This document shows, piece by piece, positions 8,313 through 17,719 of a stretch of 64,000 bases of DNA. The DNA is taken from NCBI GenBank assembly GCA_048262655.1, contig JBLXEY010000008.1:62001-126000 (forward strand), read 5' to 3'. The notes under the pieces were generated by a model. That model made no database searches. It was not told where the DNA came from and worked only from the letters and a program-made list of their open reading frames with translations. Origin of the DNA: JABMNT01 sp048262655 (GTDB taxonomy: Bacteria; Pseudomonadota; Alphaproteobacteria; Rhodospirillales; Casp-alpha2). Position numbers and translations under genes: made by a program. Positions within the stretch are counted from its first letter, which is position 1; each line of letters starts with the position of its first letter.

Positions 8313-9290
8313 ATGACAGTTCTAGTTACAGGTGCCGCAGGATTTATCGGCTTTCATACCGTTCAGGCTCTCCTGGCCGAGGGGCGGCCGGTCATTGGCC
8401 TCGATAGTCTCAACGATTACTATGATGTGTCTTTGAAAGAAGCGCGTCTCGGACGCTTGCTGGCGCATGAAAATTTCACTTTTGTCAAAATTGATATCGC
8501 AGATCGCGTCGAAATGGAGGCGCTGGCGGAGCGTCATCCTGAAGTGACCCATATTATCCATTTGGCGGCGCAGGCCGGGGTGCGCTATTCACTGATAAAT
8601 CCTTATGCGTACACGCATGCCAATATTGATGGGCAGCTTGTGATGTTGGAAACGGCCCGAAAATTCGAACATCTGGAACATATGATGTATGCGTCTTCAT
8701 CCAGTGTTTACGGGACAAATACCAAATTGCCTTTCTCCGTTGAGGATCGCACGGATACGCCGGTTTCGCTCTACGCGGCGACTAAAAAATCTGTCGAAAT
8801 GATGGCACATTCCTATGCGCATATGTTTGGGTTGCCGCTGACGGGATTGCGGTTTTTTACCGTCTATGGGCCGTGGGGACGGCCAGATATGTCTGCTTAT
8901 ATTTTTACAAAAAAAATACTGAACGGCGAACCGATCCCGGTTTTTAACAACGGCGAAATGCGTCGTGATTTTACCTATATCGATGATATCGTTGCCGGCA
9001 TTCTGGGTGGTCTTGGCAAACCGGCGACGGGGGCCAACGCCGCGCCGCATCGTGTTTACAATATCGGTAATAACAATTCTGAACCTCTCATGCGGTTTAT
9101 TTCACTTATAGAGGAAGCATTGGGTGTGAAAGCCGAAATCGATTTTCAACCGATGCAACCAGGTGACGTCAAAGAGACTTATGCCGATATTGACGCGACA
9201 ACCCGTGATTTTGGATTTGTACCTTCGACAAAAATCGATCAAGGAATTCCAAAGTTTGTTGAATGGTATAAAGCCTTTCATCAGGAATGA
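8313..9290 (+). CDS. UDP-glucuronate 4-epimerase-like NAD-dependent epimerase
   Basis: A 325-residue extended SDR that probably interconverts UDP-glucuronate and UDP-galacturonate for surface polysaccharide. The NAD motif GAAGFIG is at residues 7-13, the SSSSVYG active-site strand near residue 130, and the catalytic Tyr155 and Lys159 in YAATKKS. RFFTVYGPWGRPDMS and MRRDFTYIDDIV are characteristic of the LspL/Cap5I-type UDP-glucuronate epimerase subgroup. No other polysaccharide genes are nearby; the next gene, 11 bp downstream, is an EamA permease. Annotation as an epimerase is secure; the exact sugar is inferred from the subgroup. Confidence 0.88.
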   Translation: MTVLVTGAAGFIGFHTVQALLAEGRPVIGLDSLNDYYDVSLKEARLGRLLAHENFTFVKIDIADRVEMEALAERHPEVTHIIHLAAQAGVRYSLINPYAYTHANIDGQLVMLETARKFEHLEHMMYASSSSVYGTNTKLPFSVEDRTDTPVSLYAATKKSVEMMAHSYAHMFGLPLTGLRFFTVYGPWGRPDMSAYIFTKKILNGEPIPVFNNGEMRRDFTYIDDIVAGILGGLGKPATGANAAPHRVYNIGNNNSEPLMRFISLIEEALGVKAEIDFQPMQPGDVKETYADIDATTRDFGFVPSTKIDQGIPKFVEWYKAFHQE

Positions 9291-9301
9291 GGGCATAAAC
9301 C

Positions 9302-10213
9302 TTGGCTTCTGAAGCCCTGAAAGGGGGGATTCCAGTCCGCCATTACGCCGCTCTTTTGTTCTTGGCTGTGCTTTGGAGTTCTTCGTTCCTTGTCATTAAA
9401 GTTGCGGTCGAGACCATCCCGCCTTTGACACTGACTGCAATACGATTGTTCGTCGCGATGATTTTCCTTTGGGTAATCTTGATCATTAAAGGAGATAAAT
9501 TGCCAATGACCGGCAGAGCGTGGTTCATGTGCGCGCTGGTCGGGTTCTTTGGTAATGTCTTACCTTTTAGTCTCATTGGCTGGGGTGAAGAAGTGGTCGA
9601 CAGTGGCCTTACTGCAATTCTCATGGCGATGATGCCGCTGTCTACCGTTGTGCTTGCTCACTTTTTTACGGAAGGTGATCGACTGACGCCGCAAAGGACC
9701 ATTGGAATAGCGATTGGCTTCCTTGGGGTTGTCATTCTTGTCGGGCCCTCAGTTTTGGCGGGGCTTGGCGAGGACGCAATGCGCCAACTCGCAATAGCGA
9801 CAGCCGGTCTAAGTTACGGTCTGACGACAGTCATCGCACGCAATATGCCGCATTCAAGCGTTTTGGGCCGGTCCGTCGTGATAATGATTACCGGATTTCT
9901 GCAATTGTTGCCGTTTGCTTTATGGTTTGAAAAACCGTGGACCCTTGATCCATCGACAGAAGCGGTCTTCTTCGCGATACATTTGGGCGTTATGCCGACA
10001 GCTGTTGCCTCGTTGGTATATTTACAGCTTATTGCCCAGCGCGGGGCGGGTTTTATGGCTTATATTAATTACCTTATTCCGATTTTGGGTGTGATCTGGG
10101 GGGCGTTGATCCTGTCTGAAGAAGTAACACCGCAGGCAATGGCTGCATTGGGCGCGATCCTGATTGGCCTGTTTGTGGCCAATATGCGGCGTCGGGATAA
10201 ACTGTCCAACTGA
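9302..10213 (+). CDS. EamA/DMT-superfamily permease
   Basis: A 303-residue inner-membrane protein with about ten predicted helices in two EamA repeats. Repeat one begins ALLFLAVLWSSSFLVIKVAV and repeat two around AIATAGLSYGLTTVIARNMP; the end GAILIGLFVANMRRR is typical. It presumably exports a small metabolite, which cannot be identified. The start is a TTG at 9302: the GAGGG overlapping the stop of the epimerase gene lies 8 bases before it, and no ATG is available before the first helix. Translational coupling to the epimerase is likely. Confidence 0.88.
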   Translation: MASEALKGGIPVRHYAALLFLAVLWSSSFLVIKVAVETIPPLTLTAIRLFVAMIFLWVILIIKGDKLPMTGRAWFMCALVGFFGNVLPFSLIGWGEEVVDSGLTAILMAMMPLSTVVLAHFFTEGDRLTPQRTIGIAIGFLGVVILVGPSVLAGLGEDAMRQLAIATAGLSYGLTTVIARNMPHSSVLGRSVVIMITGFLQLLPFALWFEKPWTLDPSTEAVFFAIHLGVMPTAVASLVYLQLIAQRGAGFMAYINYLIPILGVIWGALILSEEVTPQAMAALGAILIGLFVANMRRRDKLSN

Positions 10214-10217
10214 TATC

Positions 10218-10652
10218 TTATTTCGGACTTAGGAGCTGCGCCAACTGAGGGGCTCTGTTTGTAAAGTCAGCCAAAGTATAGGCATCGAGCTCTCGCAGGA
10301 AGGCCGCCAGAGCCTTATTGAAGGCCCCTTTTAAACCGCAATGCGGGGATATTAGGCACTTGTCCGTTTCTTCGGAAAAACATTCGACCAAATTAAGGTC
10401 ATCCTCGGTCAGTCTGACAATACGTCCAATATTTATTTCGGAAGGGGTTATTCCTAGTCGAATGCCGCCCCCACGCCCACGCTCTGTCGTCACGATGCCG
10501 GCAGTCGCGAGTTGATGGACGATTTTCATTAAATGATTTCGAGATATGCCGTAGCGCCCAGCGATTTCCTTTATCGTTGCAGGTCGATCGTTTGTTGTCG
10601 CCAGATAGATTAACGTGCGCAGAGCGTAGTCTGTATATTTTGTTACATGCAT
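10218..10652 (-). CDS. nsrR: Rrf2-family nitric-oxide-sensing repressor, NsrR-like
   Basis: A 144-residue Rrf2 regulator. The winged HTH occupies about residues 1-75 (YALRTLIYLA, IKEIAGRYGISRNHLMKIVH). Three cysteines, C91, C99 and C105, in ECFSEETDKCLISPHCGLKG, have the spacing and surrounding residues of the iron-sulfur-binding loop of NsrR, which loses DNA binding when the cluster reacts with nitric oxide. The gene diverges from a truncated haemoglobin gene over a 102-bp spacer with two 11-bp elements resembling NsrR half-sites, which supports the NsrR assignment over RirA or IscR. Confidence 0.88.
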   Translation of the reverse strand: MHVTKYTDYALRTLIYLATTNDRPATIKEIAGRYGISRNHLMKIVHQLATAGIVTTERGRGGGIRLGITPSEINIGRIVRLTEDDLNLVECFSEETDKCLISPHCGLKGAFNKALAAFLRELDAYTLADFTNRAPQLAQLLSPK

Positions 10653-10669
10653 GGTGGGTGTCCCATTTA

Positions 10670-10717
10670 AAGATGTATTTAATATATTGATTTAGTAGAT
10701 GATTTAAAGATATATTT
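10670..10717. promoter_or_regulatory. Probable NsrR operator region with two repeated half-sites
   Basis: AAGATGTATTT at 10670-10680 and AAGATATATTT at 10707-10717 are near-identical 11-mers whose starts are 37 bp apart, in the same orientation. They match the known NsrR half-site pattern of AAGATG followed by an AT-rich ATTT. Both lie in the spacer between nsrR and the truncated haemoglobin gene, where a repressor could control both. The second arms of each palindrome are poorly conserved. Confidence 0.6.
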
Positions 10718-10754
10718 TGAATGAATATTATTGGTGGCGTGAAGGCTCAAAGAA

Positions 10755-11153
10755 ATGAAGTGCGCAGTGGTTGATCGACCTTCAATACATAAACTTGTTC
10801 ACGCGTTTTATGACCGCGTGAGAGCGGATTCTTTTATTGGGCCTATTTTTGAGGGCGTGATTGCGGATCGGTGGGATACACATCTGGAGACGATGGTGAA
10901 CTTCTGGTCTTCTGTTATGTTAACCAGCGGTGTTTATAAAGGAACGCCCATGGCAAAACACGTTGCCCTGACAGAGGTTGAGCCGGCACATTTTGACAGG
11001 TGGCTTGAATTGTTCGAAGAAACAACCTCAGAGCTGTTCATCGCGGAAATTGCCGACGATTTCATGGTCCGCGCGCGGCGCATCGCGGAAAGTTTTAAAT
11101 TGGGCATGTTCTATGCCAAAAATCAGATCAAAGTCGTAAATGCGCCCCTCTGA
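10755..11153 (+). CDS. Group III truncated haemoglobin
   Basis: A 132-residue haem protein. The start IHKLVHAFYDRVRADSFIGP, leading into IF, with the later segments HLETMVNFWSSVML and KHVALTEVEPAHFDRWLELF, is the pattern of group III truncated globins; the His of KHVAL is the expected proximal haem ligand. Related proteins act in nitric oxide or oxygen chemistry. Position opposite nsrR, with NsrR-like sites between, suggests induction by nitric oxide and a protective role. It ends 4 bp before the converging acyl-CoA ligase gene. Confidence 0.9.
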   Translation: MKCAVVDRPSIHKLVHAFYDRVRADSFIGPIFEGVIADRWDTHLETMVNFWSSVMLTSGVYKGTPMAKHVALTEVEPAHFDRWLELFEETTSELFIAEIADDFMVRARRIAESFKLGMFYAKNQIKVVNAPL

Positions 11154-11157
11154 TCAT

Positions 11158-12939
11158 TTATCGGTATAAACCTTCAAGTTGATCACCATAAACGTCTCGA
11201 ATGATATGTCGTCTGACTTTCATTGTCGGGGTCATTTGTTCATTGTCGACCGTAAAAGCTTCATTGGCGATAACGAAACGGCGGACTTTCTCAATATTCG
11301 ATAAGTCGGCACTTACGGTATCGACAACTGGTTTTAAGGCTTTTTGGAAGTCTGCATCACCGGCGAGTTGCCTCAAATCATTTGGTTTGCCGTTTTCTTT
11401 TGCCCAATCGCGCATCCAGCCTTCATCGGGAACAAGCAAGGCCACCAGATTGGGGCGTTTGTCACCATAGACCATCGCCTGAGCAATCTCGGGTGCCATG
11501 GTCAACAAACCTTCAATGCGTTGGGGCGCAATGTTATCTCCGCCAGAATTGACGATAATGTCTTTTTTGCGATCGGTGATAATCAAATAACCATCGTTAT
11601 CAAATTTTCCGATGTCGCCCGTATGAACCCAGCCGTCGCGGATCACCTCACGCGTGGCTTCTTCATCTTGCCAATACCCCTGCATGATGAGATCACCGCG
11701 CACCAGAATCTCTCCGTCTTCCGCAATCTTGACTTCGGTATTTAACAGAGGAGGTCCAACGGTATGCATTTTGACGTGGCGAGGGCGATTGACGCTGATA
11801 ACGGGTGCGGTTTCGGTCTGCCCATAGCCTTGCAACAGGCGTAATCCGAGGGCTGTAAAGAATATGCCGATATCAGGGTTAAGCGGCGCACCGCCGGATA
11901 CCAATGCTTTGAGGCGGCCACCAAACCGGGCTCGGACTTTGTCGCGGACCAGCTTGTCCAGGATTTTGTCTTGCAGGCTTTCCACCAATCCAAAGTCGCT
12001 TTGTTCGTAGCGCTTTTGACCCAGCGCAAGCGCCTTCATGAACATCTTTTCCTTAACGCCTCCAGCTTTCTTGACCCCTAGAGTAATGCGCTGATGCATG
12101 GTTTCATACAAACGGGGGACCGCTGTCATGATCGTTGGTTTTGCTTCAACCATATTATTGGCCAGTGTCTCAATGCCCTCTGCATAATAGATTTCGGCAC
12201 CAATGCTGATGGGGAAAAAGTGTCCGGCAACGTGTTCATAAGAATGGGAGAGGGGCAGGAAGGAGAGAAACACGTCGTCACCGAGGCCAATTTCCGTCAG
12301 GGCGTCTGTAGCGCCCAGAGCATTGTGAAACTGACTGCGATGGCTCAGCATTACACCTTTTGGCGTGCCGCCGGTGCCAGAGGTATAAATCAAACACGCT
12401 GTTCGATCTGCTTCCCACGATTGGGCGTGTGAGCTTATTTCCTTCAGGTTACCTGCGAACTCTTCAAGGATTTTATCCCACAGGTACAGGGCTGCTTCTT
12501 GCGGTACTGTTTCCGGTTGCTCTAAAGAGATCAGAAACTTCACATCGGGATTTTTGTCGATCGCTGGTATTAATCGTGATGCCAGACGCGCTGTTGAGAC
12601 GATGGCCCCTTTGGCGCCACTGTTGGACAAAATATGTTGGTGATCTTCGACCGTGTTTGTGATGTAAGCAGGAACGGTAATTGCGCCGATCGCCATAATT
12701 GCAAAATCACTGATCAGCCACAAAGGACGGTTTTCGCAGACAAGTGCAACACGGTCGCCCGGTTCAACGCCCTGGGCCTGAAGCGACTTGGCGACAGCAG
12801 CGACCTGTTCGGCAGCTTGTGCCCAACTGACCGGCTGGTACTTACCCTGAAGCTTTTCCCACAAGAATGGCTTGTCGCCATAGATAGCCGCTTGTTCAAA
12901 AAGCATGGTGGCCAGGTTAGACCATTGGTATTCCGTCAT
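11158..12939 (-). CDS. Long-chain acyl-CoA synthetase (AMP-forming)
   Basis: A 593-residue member of the ANL superfamily, closest in character to long-chain fatty-acid-CoA ligases of the FadD15/FACL type. The ATP/AMP loop LIYTSGTGGTPKGVMLSH is near residue 185, the adenylate motif LLQGYGQTETAPVIS near residue 370, and the hinge region WVHTGDIGKFDNDGYLIITD, leading into RKKD, near residue 435. GGDNIAPQRIE precedes the C-terminal lid domain. GGAGG lies 7 bases before the ATG. It activates fatty acids for beta-oxidation or lipid synthesis; no beta-oxidation genes adjoin it. Confidence 0.92.
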   Translation of the reverse strand: MTEYQWSNLATMLFEQAAIYGDKPFLWEKLQGKYQPVSWAQAAEQVAAVAKSLQAQGVEPGDRVALVCENRPLWLISDFAIMAIGAITVPAYITNTVEDHQHILSNSGAKGAIVSTARLASRLIPAIDKNPDVKFLISLEQPETVPQEAALYLWDKILEEFAGNLKEISSHAQSWEADRTACLIYTSGTGGTPKGVMLSHRSQFHNALGATDALTEIGLGDDVFLSFLPLSHSYEHVAGHFFPISIGAEIYYAEGIETLANNMVEAKPTIMTAVPRLYETMHQRITLGVKKAGGVKEKMFMKALALGQKRYEQSDFGLVESLQDKILDKLVRDKVRARFGGRLKALVSGGAPLNPDIGIFFTALGLRLLQGYGQTETAPVISVNRPRHVKMHTVGPPLLNTEVKIAEDGEILVRGDLIMQGYWQDEEATREVIRDGWVHTGDIGKFDNDGYLIITDRKKDIIVNSGGDNIAPQRIEGLLTMAPEIAQAMVYGDKRPNLVALLVPDEGWMRDWAKENGKPNDLRQLAGDADFQKALKPVVDTVSADLSNIEKVRRFVIANEAFTVDNEQMTPTMKVRRHIIRDVYGDQLEGLYR

Positions 12940-13043
12940 TCATTCCTCCCGTAATCCTTTTTCATTTCTTATATATGATCAAAACCGTTGCCGGAACCCA
13001 AAACGCGTCTTATATGCAGCTCAAAGACTTAAAGGGTTAACTC

Positions 13044-14834
13044 ATGAACGACGCGATTTTGAAGAATACAGAAGAACTGCCGACCTGGAATCTGGATGAC
13101 CTCTACACGGCCCCGGATTCTCAAGCGCTGGAGGCAGACCTTGCCGCTGCAAAAAGTGACAGTCAGGCTTTCCAGGCTCAGTACGAGGGGAATCTTGCGA
13201 CGCTCGCTGGGGCAGAATTGGCCAAGGCGATCTCCTATTATGAGCAAATTCTCGACAAATTGTATCGCGTGATGAGCTATGCCCAGCTGTTACATGCGGG
13301 CGATATGGGAAATGCCGAGATTGGTCGGTTCTATCAGACCCTGCAGGAGCGCGTTACAGACACCATGTCAATCACGCTGTTTTTCACGCTTGAGCTTAAC
13401 CACATTGAAGATGAAGTGCTGGATACGCAAATGGGGGACCCTGACCTAAAGCGGTATCGGCCTTGGATTGAAGAAACACGCGCAATGAAACCGCATCAGT
13501 TGTCTGATGAACTGGAGAAACTGTTGCATGAAAAGTCGGTAACGGGGCGCTCTGCCTGGTCTCGGTTGTTTGACGAAACAATGGCTGATATGCGTTTTGA
13601 TGTCGATGGTGAAGAAAAAACCATGTCCGAAACGCTCAATCAAATGTCAGATGGAGACGGGGCCAAACGCGAAGCAGCAGCCCGTGCCTTATCAAAAGGG
13701 TTAACAGATCATAGCCGTGTGTTGTCATTGATCACCAACACGCTGGCGAAAGACAAAGAAATCGAAGACGGCTGGCGTCATTTTTCAAGTCCCATGGCAT
13801 CACGGAATTTAGCCAATCAGGTTGAAGATGATGTGGTAGATGCCTTGGCGGCAGCTGTGCGCGCAAGTTATGGGGATCTGTCACATCGCTATTTCGCCAT
13901 GAAAGCCAAATGGTTTGGGCAGGAAAAGCTGAATTGGTGGGACCGAAATGCTCCCTTGCCGGAGTCTGATGGCAAAGTCTTTTCCTGGGGAGATGCGAAA
14001 GACAGTGTTCTTTCCGCCTATGGCAATTTTGCACCTGAGATGGCAACGATTGCCGAACGCTTTTTTGACGAACGCTGGATCGATGCGCCGCCGCGCCCAG
14101 GTAAAAATTCCGGGGCATTTTCGCACCCCACTGTTTCGTCAGCGCATCCCTATATTTTGATGAATTTTCATGGAAAAACCCGCGATGTTATGACGCTGGC
14201 GCATGAGCTTGGGCACGGTGTCCATCAGGTGTTGGCGGCTCCGCAGGGCACGCTGATGGCGAATACCCCCTTAACGCTGGCTGAAACGGCTTCGGTCTTC
14301 GGTGAGATGCTGACGTTCCAATCCTTATTGGCAAACGAGCCTGACCCCAAACGCAAGCGCGTCATGTTAGCGGGCAAAGTCGAAGACATGATGAACACGG
14401 TCGTCCGCCAGATCGCTTTTCACGAATTCGAGCGCCGCGTTCATGGAGAGCGACCGAACGGAGAGTTAAGTTCTGAACGCTTGGCAGAGATTTGGATGGA
14501 GACCCAGCGCGAGAGTCTGGGGCCGGTGTTTAACTTCGATGATGATTATCGACCACTTTGGGGATACATCCCTCATTTCATTCATTCGCCGTTTTATGTT
14601 TATGCCTACGCCTTTGGCGATTGCCTGGTGAATTCGCTTTATAGTGTTTTCAAGGATGGTCACCCGGATTTTCAGACCAAGTATTTTGAAATGCTGAAAT
14701 CAGGAGGAACGAAGCGACATAAAGAACTGCTGGCGCCATTTGGTCTGGATGCGTCGGACCCGGATTTCTGGAAACGCGGCCTGTCTGTTATCTCCGGCTT
14801 TATTGATGAGTTGGAAAAGGTGGCGGATCAGTAG
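13044..14834 (+). CDS. pepF: M3-family oligoendopeptidase F
   Basis: A 596-residue cytoplasmic zinc peptidase of family M3 that degrades short peptides. The metal site is HELGH at residues 387-391 (in MTLAHELGHGVHQ), and the third ligand is the Glu in the downstream LAETASVFGEM. The N-terminal helical lobe starts at LPTWNLDDLY, typical of PepF. Length and motifs match the alphaproteobacterial oligoendopeptidase F group. It is followed after 21 bp by the ABC1 kinase gene, a pairing that suggests cotranscription. Confidence 0.95.
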   Translation: MNDAILKNTEELPTWNLDDLYTAPDSQALEADLAAAKSDSQAFQAQYEGNLATLAGAELAKAISYYEQILDKLYRVMSYAQLLHAGDMGNAEIGRFYQTLQERVTDTMSITLFFTLELNHIEDEVLDTQMGDPDLKRYRPWIEETRAMKPHQLSDELEKLLHEKSVTGRSAWSRLFDETMADMRFDVDGEEKTMSETLNQMSDGDGAKREAAARALSKGLTDHSRVLSLITNTLAKDKEIEDGWRHFSSPMASRNLANQVEDDVVDALAAAVRASYGDLSHRYFAMKAKWFGQEKLNWWDRNAPLPESDGKVFSWGDAKDSVLSAYGNFAPEMATIAERFFDERWIDAPPRPGKNSGAFSHPTVSSAHPYILMNFHGKTRDVMTLAHELGHGVHQVLAAPQGTLMANTPLTLAETASVFGEMLTFQSLLANEPDPKRKRVMLAGKVEDMMNTVVRQIAFHEFERRVHGERPNGELSSERLAEIWMETQRESLGPVFNFDDDYRPLWGYIPHFIHSPFYVYAYAFGDCLVNSLYSVFKDGHPDFQTKYFEMLKSGGTKRHKELLAPFGLDASDPDFWKRGLSVISGFIDELEKVADQ

Positions 14835-14855
14835 AAGAGCCCCCACATATAAACC

Positions 14856-16196
14856 ATGTCAGATGAAAACACCCTATCAGGTCGGGTTAAACGCTACGCT
14901 CGGGTCGGCGCGGTAGCGGGTGGCTTCGCTGCGCGCGCAGCGGGTAACAAGATGCTGGGGAAATCCGCTGGTAATGCCAAGGATGCCGCTGCCCTTCAGG
15001 CCGCTTTAGGCGGACTGAAAGGCCCATTGATGAAGGTGGCGCAAATTTTGTCAACCTTGCCAGATGTTCTGCCCGACGATTACATGGCTGAACTGACAAA
15101 ATTGCAGGCTCAGGCCCCGGCCATGGGATGGTCGTTTGTCAAACGGCGCATGGCGGGCGAATTGGGCGCAGACTGGCAATCCAGGTTCCAAAGTTTCGAG
15201 CGAGAAGCGGCTGCGGCGGCATCGCTGGGCCAGGTTCACCGTGCGGTTGGCCTGGACGGGCAAAACCTTGCCTGTAAAATTCAGTACCCGGACATGGGGT
15301 CCGCCGTTGAGGCAGACTTAAAGCAGCTCAAGTTGGCGTTTTCCATATACAAGCGATACGACAAGGCCATTGATCCGTCGAATATCCATACGGAGCTTTC
15401 CGAACGACTGCGCGAAGAACTTGATTACAATCGTGAAGCCAAAAATATGGCGCTGTATGGTTTTATTCATGAAAATGAAGCCAACGTCCATGTGCCCACG
15501 CACTTGCCGGAATTGTCGTCGGATCGCCTGTTGACCATGACATGGTTAGAAGGCACGCCGCTGATGTCGTGGCTTGATCGAGATGTTGAACAGCGCAATG
15601 AGATTGCCGTGAATATGTTCCGTGCGTGGTATGTCCCGCTCTATTACTATGGCGTTTTACATGGCGACCCTCACTTGGGGAACTATGCCGTTCGGGAAGA
15701 TCGCTCCCTGAATTTGTTAGATTTTGGGTGTGTGCGTATTTTCAGACCTGATTTCGTTAAGGCGGTGATCGACCTTTATCATGCCATTCGCGATGACGAT
15801 CAGGAACTGGCCGTTCATGCCTATGAAACGTGGGGATTTAGTGGCTTGCAAAAAGACGTCATTGCAATTCTCAACCAGTGGGCGGAATTCCTCTACGCCC
15901 CACTTTTGCAGGACCGTGTAATGCCCATTCAGGAGATGGGCGATGTCAATTATGGAGCCGGCGTTGCCGCGAAGATACATCGAGAACTCCGAGAAATTGG
16001 TGGCGTCATTCCGCCGCGTGAATTCGTGCTGATGGATCGGGCGGCAATTGGCCTTGGCAGTGTTTTTACCCACCTTAAGGCTGAAATCAATTGGCACCGA
16101 ATGTTCCATGAATTGATTGACGATTTCAACGTTGATGCTTTAGGAAAACGCCAAGGTGAAACGTTGAAGAAACTCGATATTCCTCAAGCGCACTAA
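14856..16196 (+). CDS. ABC1/UbiB/ADCK-family atypical kinase
   Basis: A 446-residue protein-kinase-like ATPase of the AarF/ADCK family, whose members support ubiquinone synthesis or lipid metabolism. The family N-terminal motif appears as GPLMKVAQILSTLPDVLPDD (KVAQ where many members have KxGQ), followed by the alanine-rich loop EAAAAASLGQVHRA, a nucleotide-binding lysine in LACKIQYP, the catalytic loop HGDPHLGNY and the metal motif LLDFGCVR. No C-terminal transmembrane pair of the UbiB type is evident, so it is closer to the soluble ADCK-like group. It follows pepF in the same operon. Confidence 0.88.
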   Translation: MSDENTLSGRVKRYARVGAVAGGFAARAAGNKMLGKSAGNAKDAAALQAALGGLKGPLMKVAQILSTLPDVLPDDYMAELTKLQAQAPAMGWSFVKRRMAGELGADWQSRFQSFEREAAAAASLGQVHRAVGLDGQNLACKIQYPDMGSAVEADLKQLKLAFSIYKRYDKAIDPSNIHTELSERLREELDYNREAKNMALYGFIHENEANVHVPTHLPELSSDRLLTMTWLEGTPLMSWLDRDVEQRNEIAVNMFRAWYVPLYYYGVLHGDPHLGNYAVREDRSLNLLDFGCVRIFRPDFVKAVIDLYHAIRDDDQELAVHAYETWGFSGLQKDVIAILNQWAEFLYAPLLQDRVMPIQEMGDVNYGAGVAAKIHRELREIGGVIPPREFVLMDRAAIGLGSVFTHLKAEINWHRMFHELIDDFNVDALGKRQGETLKKLDIPQAH

Positions 16197-16227
16197 AGCC
16201 TTCTTATTCCGAGACGCGCCACTACCG

Positions 16228-16247
16228 AGGTCGTGATTAAACGACCT
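16228..16247. terminator. Hairpin between converging genes
   Basis: A perfect 7-bp stem (AGGTCGT, loop GATTAA, ACGACCT) lies between the converging ABC1 kinase and LysR genes. It has no T-run, so its role as a terminator is uncertain. Confidence 0.3.
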
Positions 16248-16306
16248 GAAAGCCTTGTCAGGAAACAATCGTGCGAGAATAACTGCCAGCAAAAGGCAGC
16301 GTGTCT

Positions 16307-17185
16307 TTACGGTTTGAGTTTTTCGCCTTCGGCCTTAATACAGCGCAGCATCGCTTGCACCTTTGCCGTGCGATGGAGATCAACATGTGTAACCAGCCAC
16401 AGAGGAGCGGTCCATGCCTTGTTCGGTGGCAATACCGGCCGGAAGCCACCGCGATGTTTTGCCTCAAAATCGCTGATAAACCCCATGCCGAGACCCCTGG
16501 TAATCGCTTCGGTATTTACCCAAATATCGCGTGTGCTCAGCATGATCATATCGGAGCGAACATGTTCCGTAACCCATGGCACGAATGTTAAATCTCTGGC
16601 CACGTCCTGCCAGATAACAAACCGGTGCCCTCGTAAATCCGTCACATCTGCGGGCAGGCCGTGGATATCCACATAACTCTCATGCGCGTATAGGTTCAGG
16701 CTGACCCGTCGAAATTCACTCACGACGTAATCGGGATGGTCTGGTTTTGCACCTGCACGCAACGCGATATGCGCCTCGCCATATTCCAGTCGTGCATTAT
16801 CTTCCGTCGCCTCAATTTCTACCATGCAGTTTGGGTTTTGAGCTTTAAATGTGGCAATTGGCCCCATTAACAAACTCGAAAGTGGCGACAGGGTTGTTAA
16901 CTTGATCTCGCCTTCGACCTGAGCATTGACGCCGCGCACGCGGCCGGCAAGATCGTCAATCAATTGTTCAGCTTTTTGCGCCACGCGCAACAGGTCTTGA
17001 CCCGTTTCGGTTAGCGCGTAACCCCGCGCGTGACGGATGAAGATCGGGGCCTTGATTTCCTCTTCAAGCACATCAATGTGACGGTTGACGGTCGCTCGGT
17101 GAAAGCCAAGCTTTTCCGCTGCGGCACTGACGGTACCCAATCTTGCCACGTGATACGCTGTCCGTAGTTCCGCCCATTTATCCAT
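16307..17185 (-). CDS. LysR-family transcriptional regulator
   Basis: A 292-residue LysR regulator. The N-terminal HTH (ELRTAYHVARLGTVSAAAEK, LGFHRATVNRHIDVLEEEI) is at residues about 5-60, and a substrate-binding domain follows (GEIKLTTLSPLSSLLMGPIA). It diverges from the DoxX-family gene, with a 110-bp spacer holding AT-rich TNA-type repeats around 17210-17265, so it may control that gene and itself. The effector is unknown. Confidence 0.9.
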   Translation of the reverse strand: MDKWAELRTAYHVARLGTVSAAAEKLGFHRATVNRHIDVLEEEIKAPIFIRHARGYALTETGQDLLRVAQKAEQLIDDLAGRVRGVNAQVEGEIKLTTLSPLSSLLMGPIATFKAQNPNCMVEIEATEDNARLEYGEAHIALRAGAKPDHPDYVVSEFRRVSLNLYAHESYVDIHGLPADVTDLRGHRFVIWQDVARDLTFVPWVTEHVRSDMIMLSTRDIWVNTEAITRGLGMGFISDFEAKHRGGFRPVLPPNKAWTAPLWLVTHVDLHRTAKVQAMLRCIKAEGEKLKP

Positions 17186-17295
17186 ATTATTATGCCTAAT
17201 TACCGCGCATATAATGCCATATATCGATCATTGTGTATCTAAATAATGCATATAACAATGTGTTTTCTACACGTCATTCAGATAGGAACCAAAAA

Positions 17296-17661
17296 ATGCC
17301 TTATATTTCACTCGGCCTCAGGGCTTTGCTGACACTCGCCTTCGTTGCCGCAGGTGGGGCAAAAGTTGTTGGCGTCGATATGATGATCCATACATTTGAT
17401 CAGATCGGTATCGGTCAATGGTTTCGATACGTAACGGGGGTCGTCGAAGTTGTCGGTGCGGTCGTATTGTGGTTGCCTGGACGCCAGGCCCTCGGTGCAG
17501 CGCTCCTCGGGTGTACGATGGTCGGAGCTGTGCTGACCCATTTGCTTATCCTGGGCCCCTCTGCAGTACCTGCCGTCATCCTGGGGGGCTTGTGTAGTGC
17601 ACTATTATACCTGCACCGTGATCAGGTTTCAGCACTCCTAAACAGAGCGCCTGCACAATGA
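17296..17661 (+). CDS. DoxX-family membrane protein
   Basis: A 121-residue inner-membrane protein with four predicted helices. The pattern RALLTLAFVAAGGAKVVGVD at the start, then VTGVVEVVGAVVLWLPG and the two last hydrophobic segments, is that of the DoxX/SURF4-like family, with unknown or redox-related roles. I take the ATG at 17296, with AGGAA upstream, instead of the in-frame ATG at 17233, because the domain begins there. It is divergent from a LysR gene that may regulate it. Confidence 0.82.
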   Translation: MPYISLGLRALLTLAFVAAGGAKVVGVDMMIHTFDQIGIGQWFRYVTGVVEVVGAVVLWLPGRQALGAALLGCTMVGAVLTHLLILGPSAVPAVILGGLCSALLYLHRDQVSALLNRAPAQ

Positions 17662-17719
17662 AACGCCGATGCGCGTTAATGTTATAGCGGTTTGAAGCGG
17701 ACTTAGTTATCTTGGGTGG

